The notes: a model not told the origin generated them from the letters alone. A stretch of 44,994 nucleotides of DNA from Bacillus hominis (GCF_018332515.1 NZ_BOQD01000026.1:1-44994); one strand, 5' to 3'. Counted from the first letter of the stretch, positions 27,183 through 36,479 are shown. Numbers and translations: made by a program.

Positions 27183-27920
27183 CTACTCTATATGAGATAC
27201 GATGTCACCTAACGCTTCTTTTTGCTTTTCAACAAGTTGGAAAATCCCTTGTTCAGCAGCATCAAGTAGTTCATTTAATTCAGCTCTGCTAAACGTCGCT
27301 TCTTCTCCAGTTCCTTGCACTTCAACAAACTGACCTTTTCCAGTCATAATAACGTTCATATCAACGTCTGCTTTAGAATCTTCAGCATAATTTAAATCTA
27401 AAACGACACCTTGTTCTTCAACGATGCCTACTGACGTTGCCGCTAAATAATCTTTCACCGGAATTTTAGATACTTTGTCTGCTTGCAATAATTTTTCAAA
27501 AGCTAATACCATTGCCACATAAGCACCCGTAATAGAAGCTGTTCTCGTTCCGCCATCCGCTTGAATTACATCACAGTCAATCCAAACCGTTCTTTCGCCA
27601 AGCGCTTCTAAATCAACAACCGCACGTAATGCTCGTCCAATTAAACGCTGGATTTCCATTGTGCGCCCTGTTACTTTCCCTTTACTTGACTCCCTGATTG
27701 TGCGTTGCTCTGTCGCACGTGGAATCATTGCGTATTCTGCTGTTACCCAACCTTTTCCTTCTCCACGCATAAACGGCGGTACACGCTCTTCAATTGTCGC
27801 TGAACAAATTACCTTTGTATCCCCAACTTCAATTAGTACCGATCCCTCTGGATGTTTTAAATAATTTGTATGAATATGTATATGGCGTAGCTCTGCTTGT
27901 CCTCTACCATCTACTCGCAT
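27183..27920 (-). CDS. rph: Ribonuclease PH
   Basis: RNase PH is a phosphate-dependent exonuclease that trims tRNA 3' ends. The 245-residue protein begins MRVDGR with the RNase PH signature, and has [33 protein letters not shown] and [16 protein letters not shown], all typical of the active site and hexamer interface. It is transcribed with rdgB and ysnB, consistent with the Bacillus operon. Confidence 0.97.
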   Translation of the reverse strand: MRVDGRGQAELRHIHIHTNYLKHPEGSVLIEVGDTKVICSATIEERVPPFMRGEGKGWVTAEYAMIPRATEQRTIRESSKGKVTGRTMEIQRLIGRALRAVVDLEALGERTVWIDCDVIQADGGTRTASITGAYVAMVLAFEKLLQADKVSKIPVKDYLAATSVGIVEEQGVVLDLNYAEDSKADVDMNVIMTGKGQFVEVQGTGEEATFSRAELNELLDAAEQGIFQLVEKQKEALGDIVSHIE

Positions 27921-27991
27921 AAAAATAACCCCCTCTTAACTACTACTCATTAGTATAGCCAAATTTAAATGTATGATATGTATACAATAGA

Positions 27992-28023
27992 AGAAGGGGA
28001 ACTCAAAAAGCAATTCCCCTTTC
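27992..28023 (-). terminator. Possible terminator after gerM
   Basis: AGAAGGGGA and TCCCCTTCT form a 9-bp stem with a loop of about 14 bases between gerM and rph. The minus strand continues TCTATTG with no long T run, so read-through into rph is possible. Confidence 0.45.
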
Positions 28024-28051
28024 TTACATAAGTATATCAAATTATTCGCGA

Positions 28052-29101
28052 TTAAAAACTACCTGTATTTACGTTTTGTGGCCGATCAACAGGTTTTATT
28101 AGCTTTTCACCCTTCTCATCCATAAGATTCGCTTTCCCATTCACTTCAATAGAAACATTTTTCACACCTTGTTTTTCCGTTAAAGATAAGACCAACGACT
28201 TCAATACATAATTTGAAATCATATTTTTATCTGGGTTTACAAATATATTTTCATTAAAGTTTAATGTAAGATTTCCGTCCTGCACTTTCGGATTCGTAAT
28301 AAGCTTAGCTCCCGGATTAAAATCATTTAGTAACGAACCGTGAATCGGACCTTTTACAAGTTCGTCCACAATTGCTGCATAATCATTTTCTTTCCCTTCT
28401 GCAACACGTCTTGTTACCGGTACGTAATATTGCTGCTTATTATTATTTTGCGCCATAAAGTAAAGTGTAACTGGTTTTGTATGCGTTACATCTGCTACTT
28501 GTTCATCATCAAAGTTAATTCCATTCGCACGACTTACACCTTCACCAAGCGGCGTACCCGCAACAGGCATCTTCGCTAGCTTTTCACCATTTATTTGGAA
28601 CTGCACTTGTTTTATTTCTGTAAATTGAGTCAAAGTCCACGCTACTGATTCAACAATTTGACGTTCTTCTTCTTTTGAATAATTTTTCATTTCTTTAGAG
28701 AAATCAATTACTGCTGTCCCACCTTTTTTCAAATTTAAAGTCATCGTCGTATTCGCTGGAAGGACTGCTCGAAATCCATTCGGCAATAAATTTGTGACTG
28801 GTCCATCTTTCACAAGATACTCTAACGTTTGCTTTACAACTTCATTCGCTTTCGGAGTAGGCATTGCAATAGTTTGCGGTACGACATATCCATTTTTATC
28901 AACGAGGTATAACTCTCTATTTACTGTTTGCCCTTGTTTATCTTTTTTAGCTGTTTCTTTCTTTTCACCTTCTGTATACGTAACTTTTTTTGGCGGATCA
29001 ATTTGTTCTGTCGCTTTCTCTTGATTTAATAAGCCACACCCTGATAATAAAATCGCACTCACAGTAGCACCAACAACCCATTTAAAAGTGGATTTAGGCA
29101 T
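28052..29101 (-). CDS. gerM: Germination/sporulation lipoprotein GerM
   Basis: GerM is a lipoprotein of the engulfing mother-cell membrane that helps anchor the SpoIIIA-SpoIIQ channel in B. subtilis. The 349-residue protein has a signal peptide with lipobox LLSGC (Cys22), then two GerMN domains (about 80-190 and 220-330), each with a NLKKGGTAVIDFSKEM or NLTLNFNENIF type strand pair. Its place between racE and rph matches B. subtilis. Confidence 0.95.
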   Translation of the reverse strand: MPKSTFKWVVGATVSAILLSGCGLLNQEKATEQIDPPKKVTYTEGEKKETAKKDKQGQTVNRELYLVDKNGYVVPQTIAMPTPKANEVVKQTLEYLVKDGPVTNLLPNGFRAVLPANTTMTLNLKKGGTAVIDFSKEMKNYSKEEERQIVESVAWTLTQFTEIKQVQFQINGEKLAKMPVAGTPLGEGVSRANGINFDDEQVADVTHTKPVTLYFMAQNNNKQQYYVPVTRRVAEGKENDYAAIVDELVKGPIHGSLLNDFNPGAKLITNPKVQDGNLTLNFNENIFVNPDKNMISNYVLKSLVLSLTEKQGVKNVSIEVNGKANLMDEKGEKLIKPVDRPQNVNTGSF

Positions 29102-29184
29102 GCCATTCCCCCCTAAAATCTAAGTTTGTACTATTATGTATACGAGCTGTTTCATATTTTAGAACAAGCTATAGCCACTTACAC

Positions 29185-29211
29185 AGAAAAAACCCCTGAT
29201 TTCTCAGGAGT
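29185..29211 (-). terminator. racE terminator
   Basis: ACTCCTGA and TCAGGGGT form an 8-bp stem (one G-T type pair) with a GAAA loop. The minus strand continues with seven T residues. It lies 21 bases after the racE stop. Confidence 0.88.
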
Positions 29212-29231
29212 TCTCTTATATGAATCTACTA

Positions 29232-30035
29232 TTATTCTGTTTCTAAATTAATATGCTTCACATTTTCAATCGGCTGACCGAACCACTTCGATGCAATTTC
29301 TTTAAACAGACCTATTTTACCAGTCGTTAAGAAGAGATGATCACTTTGTTCCTCTCCCTCATTTAACATCTTACTATGGTATAAAATCGTGCTTACCTCA
29401 CGCGCTGTTTCATCACCCGAACTAATTAGTTGCACCTTATCTCCCATTACCTTTTTAATAACGGGACCTAAAATCGGATAATGTGTACACCCTAAAATAA
29501 GTGTATCAATGTCAGTACTTTTCAACGGTTGCAACGTTTCTCTTACAACTTCATACGCCATTTCACTTTCGAAATTCCCGCTCTCTACAAGCTCAACGAA
29601 AGGCGGGCACGCTAAACTTTCTACCATAACACGGTTATTAATAGACTTTAGCGCCTCTTCATAGGCACCACTTTTTACTGTTCCAATCGTTCCAATAATC
29701 CCAACATGATACGTATTTGTCACTTTTAAAGCTGTACGTGATCCTGGATGAATAACTCCAACTACTGGAATTGGTAATTGTTTCTGCATTTCTTCTAATA
29801 CAACCGCAGTTGCTGTATTACACGCAATAACTAACATTTTGATATTTAAATCTAATAAATGCTCCGTCATTTCCCACGTAAATTGACGCACTTCTTCACG
29901 AGAACGCGGACCATAAGGGCAACGTGCTGTATCCCCTAAATATATAATACGCTCTTTCGGCAACTGACGAATTAATTCCTTCGCTACTGTTAAACCGCCC
30001 ACTCCTGAATCAATAACACCGATCGCTCTATTCAA
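29232..30035 (-). CDS. racE: Glutamate racemase
   Basis: RacE makes D-glutamate for peptidoglycan. Both catalytic cysteines are present, in VIACNTATA and LILGCTHYP, with the N-terminal [15 protein letters not shown]. The frame is open to ATG 30056, but that ATG has no binding site. GGGTGAT lies 4 bases ahead of TTG 30035, which gives 267 residues and an N-terminus like B. subtilis RacE, so I favour the TTG start; GTG 30044 is another option. A bcr1 repeat lies immediately upstream, apparently inside the 5' leader. Confidence 0.93.
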   Translation of the reverse strand: MNRAIGVIDSGVGGLTVAKELIRQLPKERIIYLGDTARCPYGPRSREEVRQFTWEMTEHLLDLNIKMLVIACNTATAVVLEEMQKQLPIPVVGVIHPGSRTALKVTNTYHVGIIGTIGTVKSGAYEEALKSINNRVMVESLACPPFVELVESGNFESEMAYEVVRETLQPLKSTDIDTLILGCTHYPILGPVIKKVMGDKVQLISSGDETAREVSTILYHSKMLNEGEEQSDHLFLTTGKIGLFKEIASKWFGQPIENVKHINLETE

Positions 30036-30068
30036 CTTAATCACCCGTTTTCTCATTCATCATCTTAT

Positions 30069-30227
30069 TTTATCCCGCTATTTGCGGGCAGTAAAACTCC
30101 CACCTCAAAATTCGGCTGCAGCAAAGAAGTTAAGCAGGAGATCCACTGCCCGTAAACGCCCGATTGGTGAAGGCTAATAATCAGTAGAGGATGAACAAAA
30201 CCCCCACTGATTAAAGTTTCACCTTAT
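30069..30227 (+). repeat. Full-length bcr1 repeat element
   Basis: This 159-bp element is bounded by TTTAT on the left and CTTAT on the right. bcr1 is a B. cereus-group repeat of about 155 bp described with TTTAT target duplications. It contains inverted pieces: GGGCAGT (30087) with ACTGCCC (30145), and TAATCAGT (30177) with ACTGATTA (30206). It sits 12 bases before the racE frame and therefore, in antisense, in the racE mRNA leader. Confidence 0.8.
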
Positions 30228-30234
30228 GTTTATC

Positions 30235-30270
30235 AGTATATTTTACACACTTTAAGTTCGCTAACTTAAA
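30235..30270 (-). promoter_or_regulatory. Candidate racE promoter with palindromic operator
   Basis: TTTAAGTT and AACTTAAA (30251-30270) form a perfect inverted repeat with a 4-base centre. On the minus strand it is followed by TATACT (30240-30235), a good -10, so the palindrome would cover the -35. No close consensus -35 is visible. A dimeric repressor is the simplest reader. Confidence 0.45.
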
Positions 30271-30357
30271 ATGCCCCTGTATAAAATTTTTCATTTGTAC
30301 CTGTATAGATCAGGACCTTTTTTATTTTGCTCCTTTTTTTCATAATTTGCAAGACAG

Positions 30358-30390
30358 AAAAATAACCGACCTTCTATATGAAAGTCGGTT
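30358..30390 (-). terminator. Terminator after the DJ-1-like gene
   Basis: AACCGACTTTC and GAAGGTCGGTT pair with an ATATA loop, and the minus strand continues ATTTTTC. It lies about 85 bases after the gene's stop codon. Confidence 0.65.
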
Positions 30391-30473
30391 TCTTCTATAT
30401 AAAATATATATTCATTACGCCACTTTTCTCTGAATAGAAGACATTCCTATTAATAAGAAGAAATGTGCAGAAA

Positions 30474-31145
30474 TTAAAAAGACGATAATTTATTTACAGC
30501 TCTTTTTATAACCTTACCTATTTCCACGCTAGACTGCGGATTCTGTCCTGTAATCAAACGCCCATCTACTACGACATGCGGCGTGAAATTAGGAGCTACA
30601 TAAAATAAAGCTCCTTCTTCCTTCAATTTACTTTCTAGCAAAAACGGCACTCGCTTTTCTAAATGTACAGCTTTTTCTTCATCATTTGTATAACCTGTTA
30701 TACGCTTACCCGCACTAAAAAACGAACCATCTTTATTTTTCACACCGACTAAGGAGCTTACTCCATGACAAACAGCCGCTACAATCCGGTTATTGTTATA
30801 CATATTTACAATCAAATTTGCTACATATGGATTCCCCGGAAAATCTACAATCGCCCCGTGCCCACCACCAAATAAAACCGCATCATAATCCGAAAAATGA
30901 ACAGTTGAGATCGGCTTCGTATTTTGCAATAAGGAAGCGACATGCTTAAATTCACGGGGAATCCCGTTTGGAATAGACACTCTATCAATAGGTACTCTAC
31001 CGCCCTTTATCGACACAATATCAACATCAAACTTAGCTTCTTTAAATAAATTATAAGGAGCTGCGAGCTCTTCAAGCCATAAACCAGTCGGGTGTCCATT
31101 CATATCATGAGCGCTTGTTGAAACTAACAATATCCTTTTCAACAC
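30474..31145 (-). CDS. DJ-1/PfpI superfamily protein, Hsp31-like
   Basis: The 223-residue protein has the glutamine-amidotransferase-like fold of the Hsp31/YDR533C branch. The nucleophile elbow is AAVCHGVSS (C126, H127), with conserved LEELAAPY at 24-31 and the GGGHGAIVDFPGN segment at 93-105. Relatives act as holding chaperones or glyoxalase/deglycase-type enzymes against methylglyoxal; which applies here cannot be told. The start is GTG 31145 or the adjacent TTG, both served by AAGGAGGGG. It lies between gerE and racE, where B. subtilis has ysmB. Confidence 0.85.
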   Translation of the reverse strand: MLKRILLVSTSAHDMNGHPTGLWLEELAAPYNLFKEAKFDVDIVSIKGGRVPIDRVSIPNGIPREFKHVASLLQNTKPISTVHFSDYDAVLFGGGHGAIVDFPGNPYVANLIVNMYNNNRIVAAVCHGVSSLVGVKNKDGSFFSAGKRITGYTNDEEKAVHLEKRVPFLLESKLKEEGALFYVAPNFTPHVVVDGRLITGQNPQSSVEIGKVIKRAVNKLSSF

Positions 31146-31211
31146 ATCCCCTCCTTACTACCTATTTATGTATGAGACATTATTATCATTCATATAGAAC
31201 ATGAAACAAAC

Positions 31212-31246
31212 AAAAAAACAGCCGACCTTTTGTATAAAAGTCGGCT
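31212..31246 (-). terminator. gerE terminator
   Basis: AGCCGACTTTT and AAAAGGTCGGCT form a stable stem with an ATAC loop. The minus strand continues GTTTTTTTG. It starts 6 bases after the gerE stop. Confidence 0.9.
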
Positions 31247-31252
31247 TTCTTT

Positions 31253-31477
31253 TTATAGCTCAAGCTCTCCCATACGAAGAAGCTCAACAACTGCTTGTGA
31301 ACGTCCTTTAACCCCTAGCTTTTGCATTGCGTTTGAGATATGGTTGCGTACTGTTTTTTCACTTATAAAAAGTTCACCTGCAATTTCCTTCGTCGTTTTA
31401 TCTTGAACGAGTAATTCAAATACTTCTCTTTCTCTCTTTGTGAGTAACGGTTTAGATTGATACGCTTTTTCCTTCAA
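31253..31477 (-). CDS. gerE: GerE, late mother-cell sporulation regulator
   Basis: GerE is a 74-residue LuxR-type helix-turn-helix protein that controls late coat genes together with sigma-K. The length and the sequence, including [20 protein letters not shown] and the recognition region [17 protein letters not shown], are nearly identical to my memory of B. subtilis GerE. The start codon is preceded by AAGGAGGG. A sigma-K promoter match lies 68 bases upstream. Confidence 0.97.
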   Translation of the reverse strand: MKEKAYQSKPLLTKREREVFELLVQDKTTKEIAGELFISEKTVRNHISNAMQKLGVKGRSQAVVELLRMGELEL

Positions 31478-31544
31478 CTGGTATAACCCTCCTTGCTTAA
31501 GCCAGAGCTGTATATGTGTAAGTTGGGTGTTTATTTAGTCAAGA

Positions 31545-31572
31545 TATTGTATGAACGAAATGTGCAGGTGGT
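31545..31572 (-). promoter_or_regulatory. Sigma-K promoter of gerE
   Basis: On the minus strand AC (31572-31571) and CATACAATA (31553-31545) are 17 bases apart. This fits the sigma-K pattern AC-N16/17-CATAnnnTA exactly. B. subtilis gerE is known to depend on sigma-K. Confidence 0.75.
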
Positions 31573-31642
31573 GAATGAAAATAGGCTTTATTTCTTATGT
31601 TATTTTAGACTTTTATACGGTTTATGCACTTATTTTATACAT

Positions 31643-32938
31643 TCACTTCTCCATGCGCCATATTTGTTCTAGCAATATACTTACAACTGTACCTACGAAC
31701 AAACCATTTCCGAATATATATTGCATAACAGACGGCAAGGATTGGAGTGCTCCAGACGGTAAAAACATAACACCGCTGCCAAATAATACTGCAACTCCTA
31801 AAATTGTTACATTCCTTTCATTAAGCTCCACTTGTTTTATATTGTTTAACCCAATACCAATTAGCTGTACGAATGAGGCCATTAAGACTGCAGATGCAAC
31901 AGCGGATGGTAACGACGCTAAGTAACGAATAATACTTGGAAATAGCGACATAACGACTAGTAGTACACATGCAAATAAGAATGAACGCATATACTTTTGA
32001 TTTGTTAAACGTATGAAACCTGCCGTTGCTGGTAACGGAACGACACCTACTGTTGAAAATAAAGAGGAAATCATATGTGAAATCCCTCCGACCCACGTAC
32101 CGTTTCTCAGCTGTCTTTGTTCAATAGCTGCTTTATGAATCGTAGCTTGATTGATTGCTATAATAGCTGCTACTGTATTTGAAACTAAAATACATACCAT
32201 AACAAAACTCGATACAGCCATACCCGTATTCCATTTTGGAAGTCCCCAAGCAAATATATGCGGAAATTGCACAAAATGAGTTACTTGAGATGGGATCGTC
32301 ACTTTTCCTGCAATGAGAAAAATAAGCCATCCGCTAATTATCCCTATTAAAACCGCATAACTTTTGACAAAGCCTTTTCCGAAATTGGAAAGTACGATTA
32401 CAAACAAAAATATGCCAACCGCAATCAACGTTGTAAATCCATCAATTTGAGAAACAGTAGCTGTAATTCCTAGCATTCCTTTTAAAAACACACCACTTAA
32501 TTGCAAACATAATAACAGTAAGAACGTCCCTGTAACGAGCGGCGTAAATAAAAATAAAATACGTTCTATAAAACCAGTTAGCCCTAATCCTATTAAGATA
32601 ACTCCGGCAACCATCATCCCTAGTTCTAAAATTTGCAACGTACTATGTAGTTGATCTTGCCCTACAGTTGCATAAGCAAGTACGGTAAATACACCAACCC
32701 AAGATCCAGCTGGCCCATCAGCAATAGGCAGTTTATGTCCAAGCCATCCTTGTAGAAAAGAAGATATACCAACTACAAAAAATGTACGCTGCATTAAATA
32801 AAATACTTCTTCCGTCGTAAGATGAAATAATCCGCCAACGACAATTGGTAGTGCGATTGAATTCGCTAATAAAAAAATAAACCATTGCAAAGTTCCCATA
32901 ATATGATTTTGGTTATGTTGATTGTCCAAATTTTTCAT
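31643..32938 (-). CDS. NCS2-family nucleobase (xanthine/uracil) permease
   Basis: The protein of about 431 residues has 12 or more membrane segments and the NCS2 pattern: a TM1 region ANSIALPIVVGG, ADGPAGSWVGVF in TM3 and LFSTVGVVPLPATAGFI in TM10. The family imports purines, uracil or urate by proton symport; the exact base cannot be read. The start is uncertain: the frame opens at 32968, ATG 32938 directly follows GGAAGGG, and TTG 32929 has that site at 9 bases. It lies 40 bases after the EamA gene and may be co-transcribed. Confidence 0.8.
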   Translation of the reverse strand: MKNLDNQHNQNHIMGTLQWFIFLLANSIALPIVVGGLFHLTTEEVFYLMQRTFFVVGISSFLQGWLGHKLPIADGPAGSWVGVFTVLAYATVGQDQLHSTLQILELGMMVAGVILIGLGLTGFIERILFLFTPLVTGTFLLLLCLQLSGVFLKGMLGITATVSQIDGFTTLIAVGIFLFVIVLSNFGKGFVKSYAVLIGIISGWLIFLIAGKVTIPSQVTHFVQFPHIFAWGLPKWNTGMAVSSFVMVCILVSNTVAAIIAINQATIHKAAIEQRQLRNGTWVGGISHMISSLFSTVGVVPLPATAGFIRLTNQKYMRSFLFACVLLVVMSLFPSIIRYLASLPSAVASAVLMASFVQLIGIGLNNIKQVELNERNVTILGVAVLFGSGVMFLPSGALQSLPSVMQYIFGNGLFVGTVVSILLEQIWRMEK

Positions 32939-32977
32939 CCCTTCCATACATTTCACACAAAAATACACTTTATATTA

Positions 32978-33877
32978 TTACGTAGCTTTTCGAAACAACT
33001 CTTTTTGTCCCTTCGATTTCTTCCCATATCCAAACGTTGCAATGTAAACTCCACAAACGATAAAAATAGCTCCAATTATTTGAATGGATGTTACACCTTT
33101 CTGCAATATAATATACCCTACCACCATCGTAACGAATGGTTCTAAATTTAAAAACATTGCCGCTGTTGATGCTTGCGCTTTTCTCAATTGATTATTCCAA
33201 ACCAATGTACAAATTCCATGCATAAGTATTGCTGTCACAATTAGAAGCGACCAACTCTCTATAGAGTACTTCAACGTTATGTGAGAAAAGGTAAAAGCAA
33301 GAAACGGTAACATAATTAAAAAACCAAAAATTGAAGAGAAGAATGTAATAAAAAACATATCATCTCTTTTCCCCAATTTCCGAATTAAAACAATGGATAA
33401 AGAAAAGGATAACATCGTTATAAAAATCCATATTAATCCTTCTGAAAAGACGAACCTCTGCCCAACACCAATAACAAAAAACACCCCGAAAGTAGCAATC
33501 CCTCCTCCTATTACTAACTTAGCTGTTAACGGCTCGTTTAAAATAAATACCGCTAGAATAGAAGTCACGACAGGAGTAAGTGCTAATATTAGCGCAGCTG
33601 TTGTTGGTTCTGCTGTTTGTAATCCTTCATAAAAAGACCATTGATTAATCGCGACACCCATAACCCCAATTAATAATACACTTTTCATTTCATTCTTTTC
33701 TATATATAAGTCTTTCTTACATATAATGGCGTACGCCAGAAAAAACAAATTAATAAATAACAACCGAAGTGTCGTTAACAAAACTGGATGAAATGCATTT
33801 ACTAGAATCGCACCAAATATAAAATTACTCCCCCAAACTACTACACAGATAAAAAGTAATATATAAGTACGTGTCAC
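32978..33877 (-). CDS. EamA/DMT-family transporter
   Basis: The 299-residue protein has ten hydrophobic segments in two EamA repeats (about 1-135 and 145-290). EamA proteins move small metabolites, often outward; the substrate is not predictable. The start is GTG 33877 with GGAGGGG 5 bases upstream. It lies 94 bases after the amidohydrolase genes, beyond their terminator, and shortly before the nucleobase permease gene. Confidence 0.88.
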   Translation of the reverse strand: MTRTYILLFICVVVWGSNFIFGAILVNAFHPVLLTTLRLLFINLFFLAYAIICKKDLYIEKNEMKSVLLIGVMGVAINQWSFYEGLQTAEPTTAALILALTPVVTSILAVFILNEPLTAKLVIGGGIATFGVFFVIGVGQRFVFSEGLIWIFITMLSFSLSIVLIRKLGKRDDMFFITFFSSIFGFLIMLPFLAFTFSHITLKYSIESWSLLIVTAILMHGICTLVWNNQLRKAQASTAAMFLNLEPFVTMVVGYIILQKGVTSIQIIGAIFIVCGVYIATFGYGKKSKGQKELFRKAT

Positions 33878-33898
33878 CTATTCCCCTCCGTTTCTCGT

Positions 33899-33936
33899 AA
33901 AAAAGAAGGATTCCTACTCTTTCATTAGGAACCCTT
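33899..33936 (-). terminator. Terminator after the amidohydrolase genes
   Basis: AAGG-TTCCTA and TAGGAA-CCTT form an 11-bp stem with one mismatch and a 9-base loop, followed on the minus strand by CTTTTTTAC. It ends the amidohydrolase transcript. Confidence 0.85.
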
Positions 33937-33970
33937 AAAAATATATATAAAATTTAGGGAGGTACGTAAA

Positions 33971-35215
33971 TTAAATCAATACACCTTGAACATTCTGCAA
34001 GGAACCCGCTACTATTTTTCCACCTTTCATCACGGCAGGTCGTTTCGCTCGTCTAGCAATTGCTTCTGCTGAACAAGTAGCTTGTAAGAAGACAAAATCA
34101 GCTTTATCTCCTACTTTAGGCCAAACTTGATTTCCTTCTTGATCCAATGGCGTTTTTCCACCTGTAATAAACGCTAGAGACGAAGATAAAGATTTCTCAT
34201 CAATCCAGCGATACTTTTCTGCTAAACGCCCTACTCTTTCAAAAATATCAGCATTTCCAAATGGGCCCCATGAATCAAACATACTATCACAACCTAAAGA
34301 AACGGAAACACCTTTTTCTGTAAGCAATGGTACTGGCGGCATATTTCTATTAATTGGTACTGTCGTAATAATAGACATTCCTCTTTCAGCTAATAAGTCT
34401 GCCATCTCTGCTCCTTCTTCTTTAGATACATCTCCTAGACTAAACGCATGACTAACAGCAACACGCCCGTCCCAACCCGCATCCTCTGTAAATTGAGCTA
34501 ACTTTTTAATTGTATAAATACCTAAATGCCCTGCATCATGTAAATGTAAATCAACATCTGCATTTGCCTCTACAGCGATTTCCATCATATCAAAAAGTGA
34601 TTTTTCAATATTATTATCTACAGTAGCTGGATCTACACCACCCACTAAAGTTGCGCCCACTTTCATCGCTTCCCTCATAAGAGAATGCGCTTCTGTACGA
34701 AGTAAACCGTGTTGTGGGAATGCTACGATTTCATATGTAAACGCACCTTTCATATCCTCTAAAGTTTGACGTACAGACTCTAAGTTTTTAAGACCGATAT
34801 ACGGATCAATATTTACATGCGTTCGAATATGAGTCGAACCAGCATTTAAAATGTTACTTAGTAACAACTCTGCTCTCTCTCCAGTTGTTTGAGCTAAAAT
34901 CGGTAACTCCTGTTGTTCTAACTCTAATCTCTCAATAATATTTTTTACTGGTGTGCATGCTTCCCATGGACCACCAAGTCTTGTCTTATCAAGGTGAAAG
35001 TGATTTTCCACAAATGACGGAAGAACAAGCAATTCTCTCGCATCTTTCGTTTCATACTCTGTTTGAAGCGGTACATCCGCAAGTACAATCTTTGCAATCT
35101 TTCCATCCTGTATAAGTAAATGATGCAAAGCTGTTTCTGTGCCTGTAACTACTTCACTATTAAACTTGTAACCTGTTTCTAATCGTACATTCGTTAACCA
35201 ATACACATTTTGCAT
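33971..35215 (-). CDS. Cytosine-deaminase-like amidohydrolase, copy 1
   Basis: The 414-residue metal-dependent amidohydrolase follows the CodA (cytosine deaminase) pattern: metal histidines in HFHLDKT (H72, H74), FPQHG near 167, HLHDAG (H224 with D227), SHAF (H256) and the metal aspartate in GCDSMFD (D310). By eye, D227 sits where E. coli CodA has catalytic Glu217, so the substrate may differ from cytosine. No signal peptide, so cytoplasmic. I chose ATG 35215, which has GAGAGG 9 bases upstream. It is clearly homologous to the preceding gene along its whole length. Confidence 0.82.
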   Translation of the reverse strand: MQNVYWLTNVRLETGYKFNSEVVTGTETALHHLLIQDGKIAKIVLADVPLQTEYETKDARELLVLPSFVENHFHLDKTRLGGPWEACTPVKNIIERLELEQQELPILAQTTGERAELLLSNILNAGSTHIRTHVNIDPYIGLKNLESVRQTLEDMKGAFTYEIVAFPQHGLLRTEAHSLMREAMKVGATLVGGVDPATVDNNIEKSLFDMMEIAVEANADVDLHLHDAGHLGIYTIKKLAQFTEDAGWDGRVAVSHAFSLGDVSKEEGAEMADLLAERGMSIITTVPINRNMPPVPLLTEKGVSVSLGCDSMFDSWGPFGNADIFERVGRLAEKYRWIDEKSLSSSLAFITGGKTPLDQEGNQVWPKVGDKADFVFLQATCSAEAIARRAKRPAVMKGGKIVAGSLQNVQGVLI

Positions 35216-35228
35216 TTCAATCATCCTC

Positions 35229-36479
35229 TCAAACAAGATTATTTATAGCTATTTTTTGTAAACTACCAGCAACAACATTTCCTTTATATAGAACAGCACA
35301 GCGCTCTGTTTGTCTTGCTACTACCTCAGCTGAACATGATGCTTCCGTAAAGACGATATTTGCTTCATCTCCTATTTTTGGCCATTGACGATTTCCTTGA
35401 TCATCTAATATAGATTTCCCACCCGTAATAAACTGAAGTGCTTTCCCTAAAGAGCGCTCATCAATCCATCTAAATCTCTCCGCTAGACAATTTGCCTTTT
35501 GCAGCATATCTCCCGTTCCAAATGGAGACCAATGATCAGTTATACTATCGTTTCCTAGTGAAACTTTTACACCTTTACGATTTAATAATGGAACTGGAAT
35601 CACATGTCTACTAATTGGAACTGTTGATGTTATATCCATGCCTAATGCCGCAAGTCGTTCAGCCATTTCCTCCGCTTCTTCTACCGATACATCCCCAAGT
35701 CCAAGAGCATGGCTAATTGTAACTCTTCCTTGCCACCCTGCTTCTTCTGTTAACGCTGCTAATCTCTTCATTGTAAATATTCCGAGTTGGTCCGCATCAT
35801 GTAAATGAATATCAATGTCTGAATCAAACTCAACTGCAATATCCATAATTGTATTTAATGATTTTTCAATATTACTATCTACAGTAGCTGGGTCTACTCC
35901 ACCTACTAAATGAGCCCCCATACGCATAGCATCTTTTATAAGCCCTACAGAATTACTTCGTAACAAACCGTGTTGTGGAAACGCTACAATTTTTGCTGAT
36001 AACTTATCTTTATATGTTTCCAGTGCCCCAATCGTCGCTTCTAAATTCCCAAGACCAATTACAGGATCAATATTGCAGTGTGTCCGAATATTTGTCGCTC
36101 CATTTTCAAGTAGTAATTGCAACATTTTCTCCGCTCTACTCTTTGCAGTTTCTAATTGCTTTGGAAGAATGGTTTGCTCCTCATGAATACGAGTGAATAT
36201 ACTTTTCACTGGTGTACATGCTTTCCACGGTCCACCATAATACGTTTTATCAATATGGATATGCATTTCTTCAAATGCTGGTAATGCCAATAAAGCATTT
36301 GCATTTACTACTTCCCCATCTTGCTCCGCTACAATCCCAGGTAATATCTTCGTAATCTTTCCATCTTCAATAAGCAAACTACAAATTTCCGTTTCTGTAC
36401 TTGTAATTCGTGATTCCTCATATACGTACCCAGATTCAAGTTTCACATTCGTTAACCAATATTTTGATTTTATACTCAC
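35229..36479 (-). CDS. Cytosine-deaminase-like amidohydrolase, copy 2
   Basis: The 416-residue paralogue of the next gene has the same metal pattern: HIHIDKT (H73, H75), HLHDAD (H225, D228), SHAL (H257) and GNDSITD (D311). Both begin with the motif YWLTNV followed by LE-GY. GTG 36479 is the best start, with AGGGAG 9 bases upstream; the frame runs on to 36500 without support. The two genes are 13 bases apart and surely co-transcribed. Tandem duplication with divergence suggests two related substrates or a mixed oligomer. Confidence 0.82.
   Translation of the reverse strand: MSIKSKYWLTNVKLESGYVYEESRITSTETEICSLLIEDGKITKILPGIVAEQDGEVVNANALLALPAFEEMHIHIDKTYYGGPWKACTPVKSIFTRIHEEQTILPKQLETAKSRAEKMLQLLLENGATNIRTHCNIDPVIGLGNLEATIGALETYKDKLSAKIVAFPQHGLLRSNSVGLIKDAMRMGAHLVGGVDPATVDSNIEKSLNTIMDIAVEFDSDIDIHLHDADQLGIFTMKRLAALTEEAGWQGRVTISHALGLGDVSVEEAEEMAERLAALGMDITSTVPISRHVIPVPLLNRKGVKVSLGNDSITDHWSPFGTGDMLQKANCLAERFRWIDERSLGKALQFITGGKSILDDQGNRQWPKIGDEANIVFTEASCSAEVVARQTERCAVLYKGNVVAGSLQKIAINNLV

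Larger units (their letters stand above)
30057..30473. other. racE leader and gap up to the DJ-1-like gene
   Basis: This 417-bp gap holds the full bcr1 repeat, a palindrome near a candidate racE promoter and the terminator of the DJ-1-like gene, all described separately. In B. subtilis the MarR-type gene ysmB lies between gerE and racE; I see no trace of it here. Confidence 0.6.

Noticed and set aside
27661-27864. Plus-strand open frames antisense to rph, and many similar frames opposite valS, clpX, tig and the ABC genes
   Set aside because: They lack ribosome binding sites and family resemblance, and their codon pattern mirrors the real gene on the other strand.
30290-30325. CCTG/CAGG hairpin followed by TTTTTT on the plus strand
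   Set aside because: The stem is only 4 bp and no plus-strand gene ends nearby.
33878-33970. Possible purine riboswitch ahead of the EamA/NCS2 genes
   Set aside because: The conserved purine-aptamer core sequences are absent; only the amidohydrolase terminator and AT-rich DNA are present.
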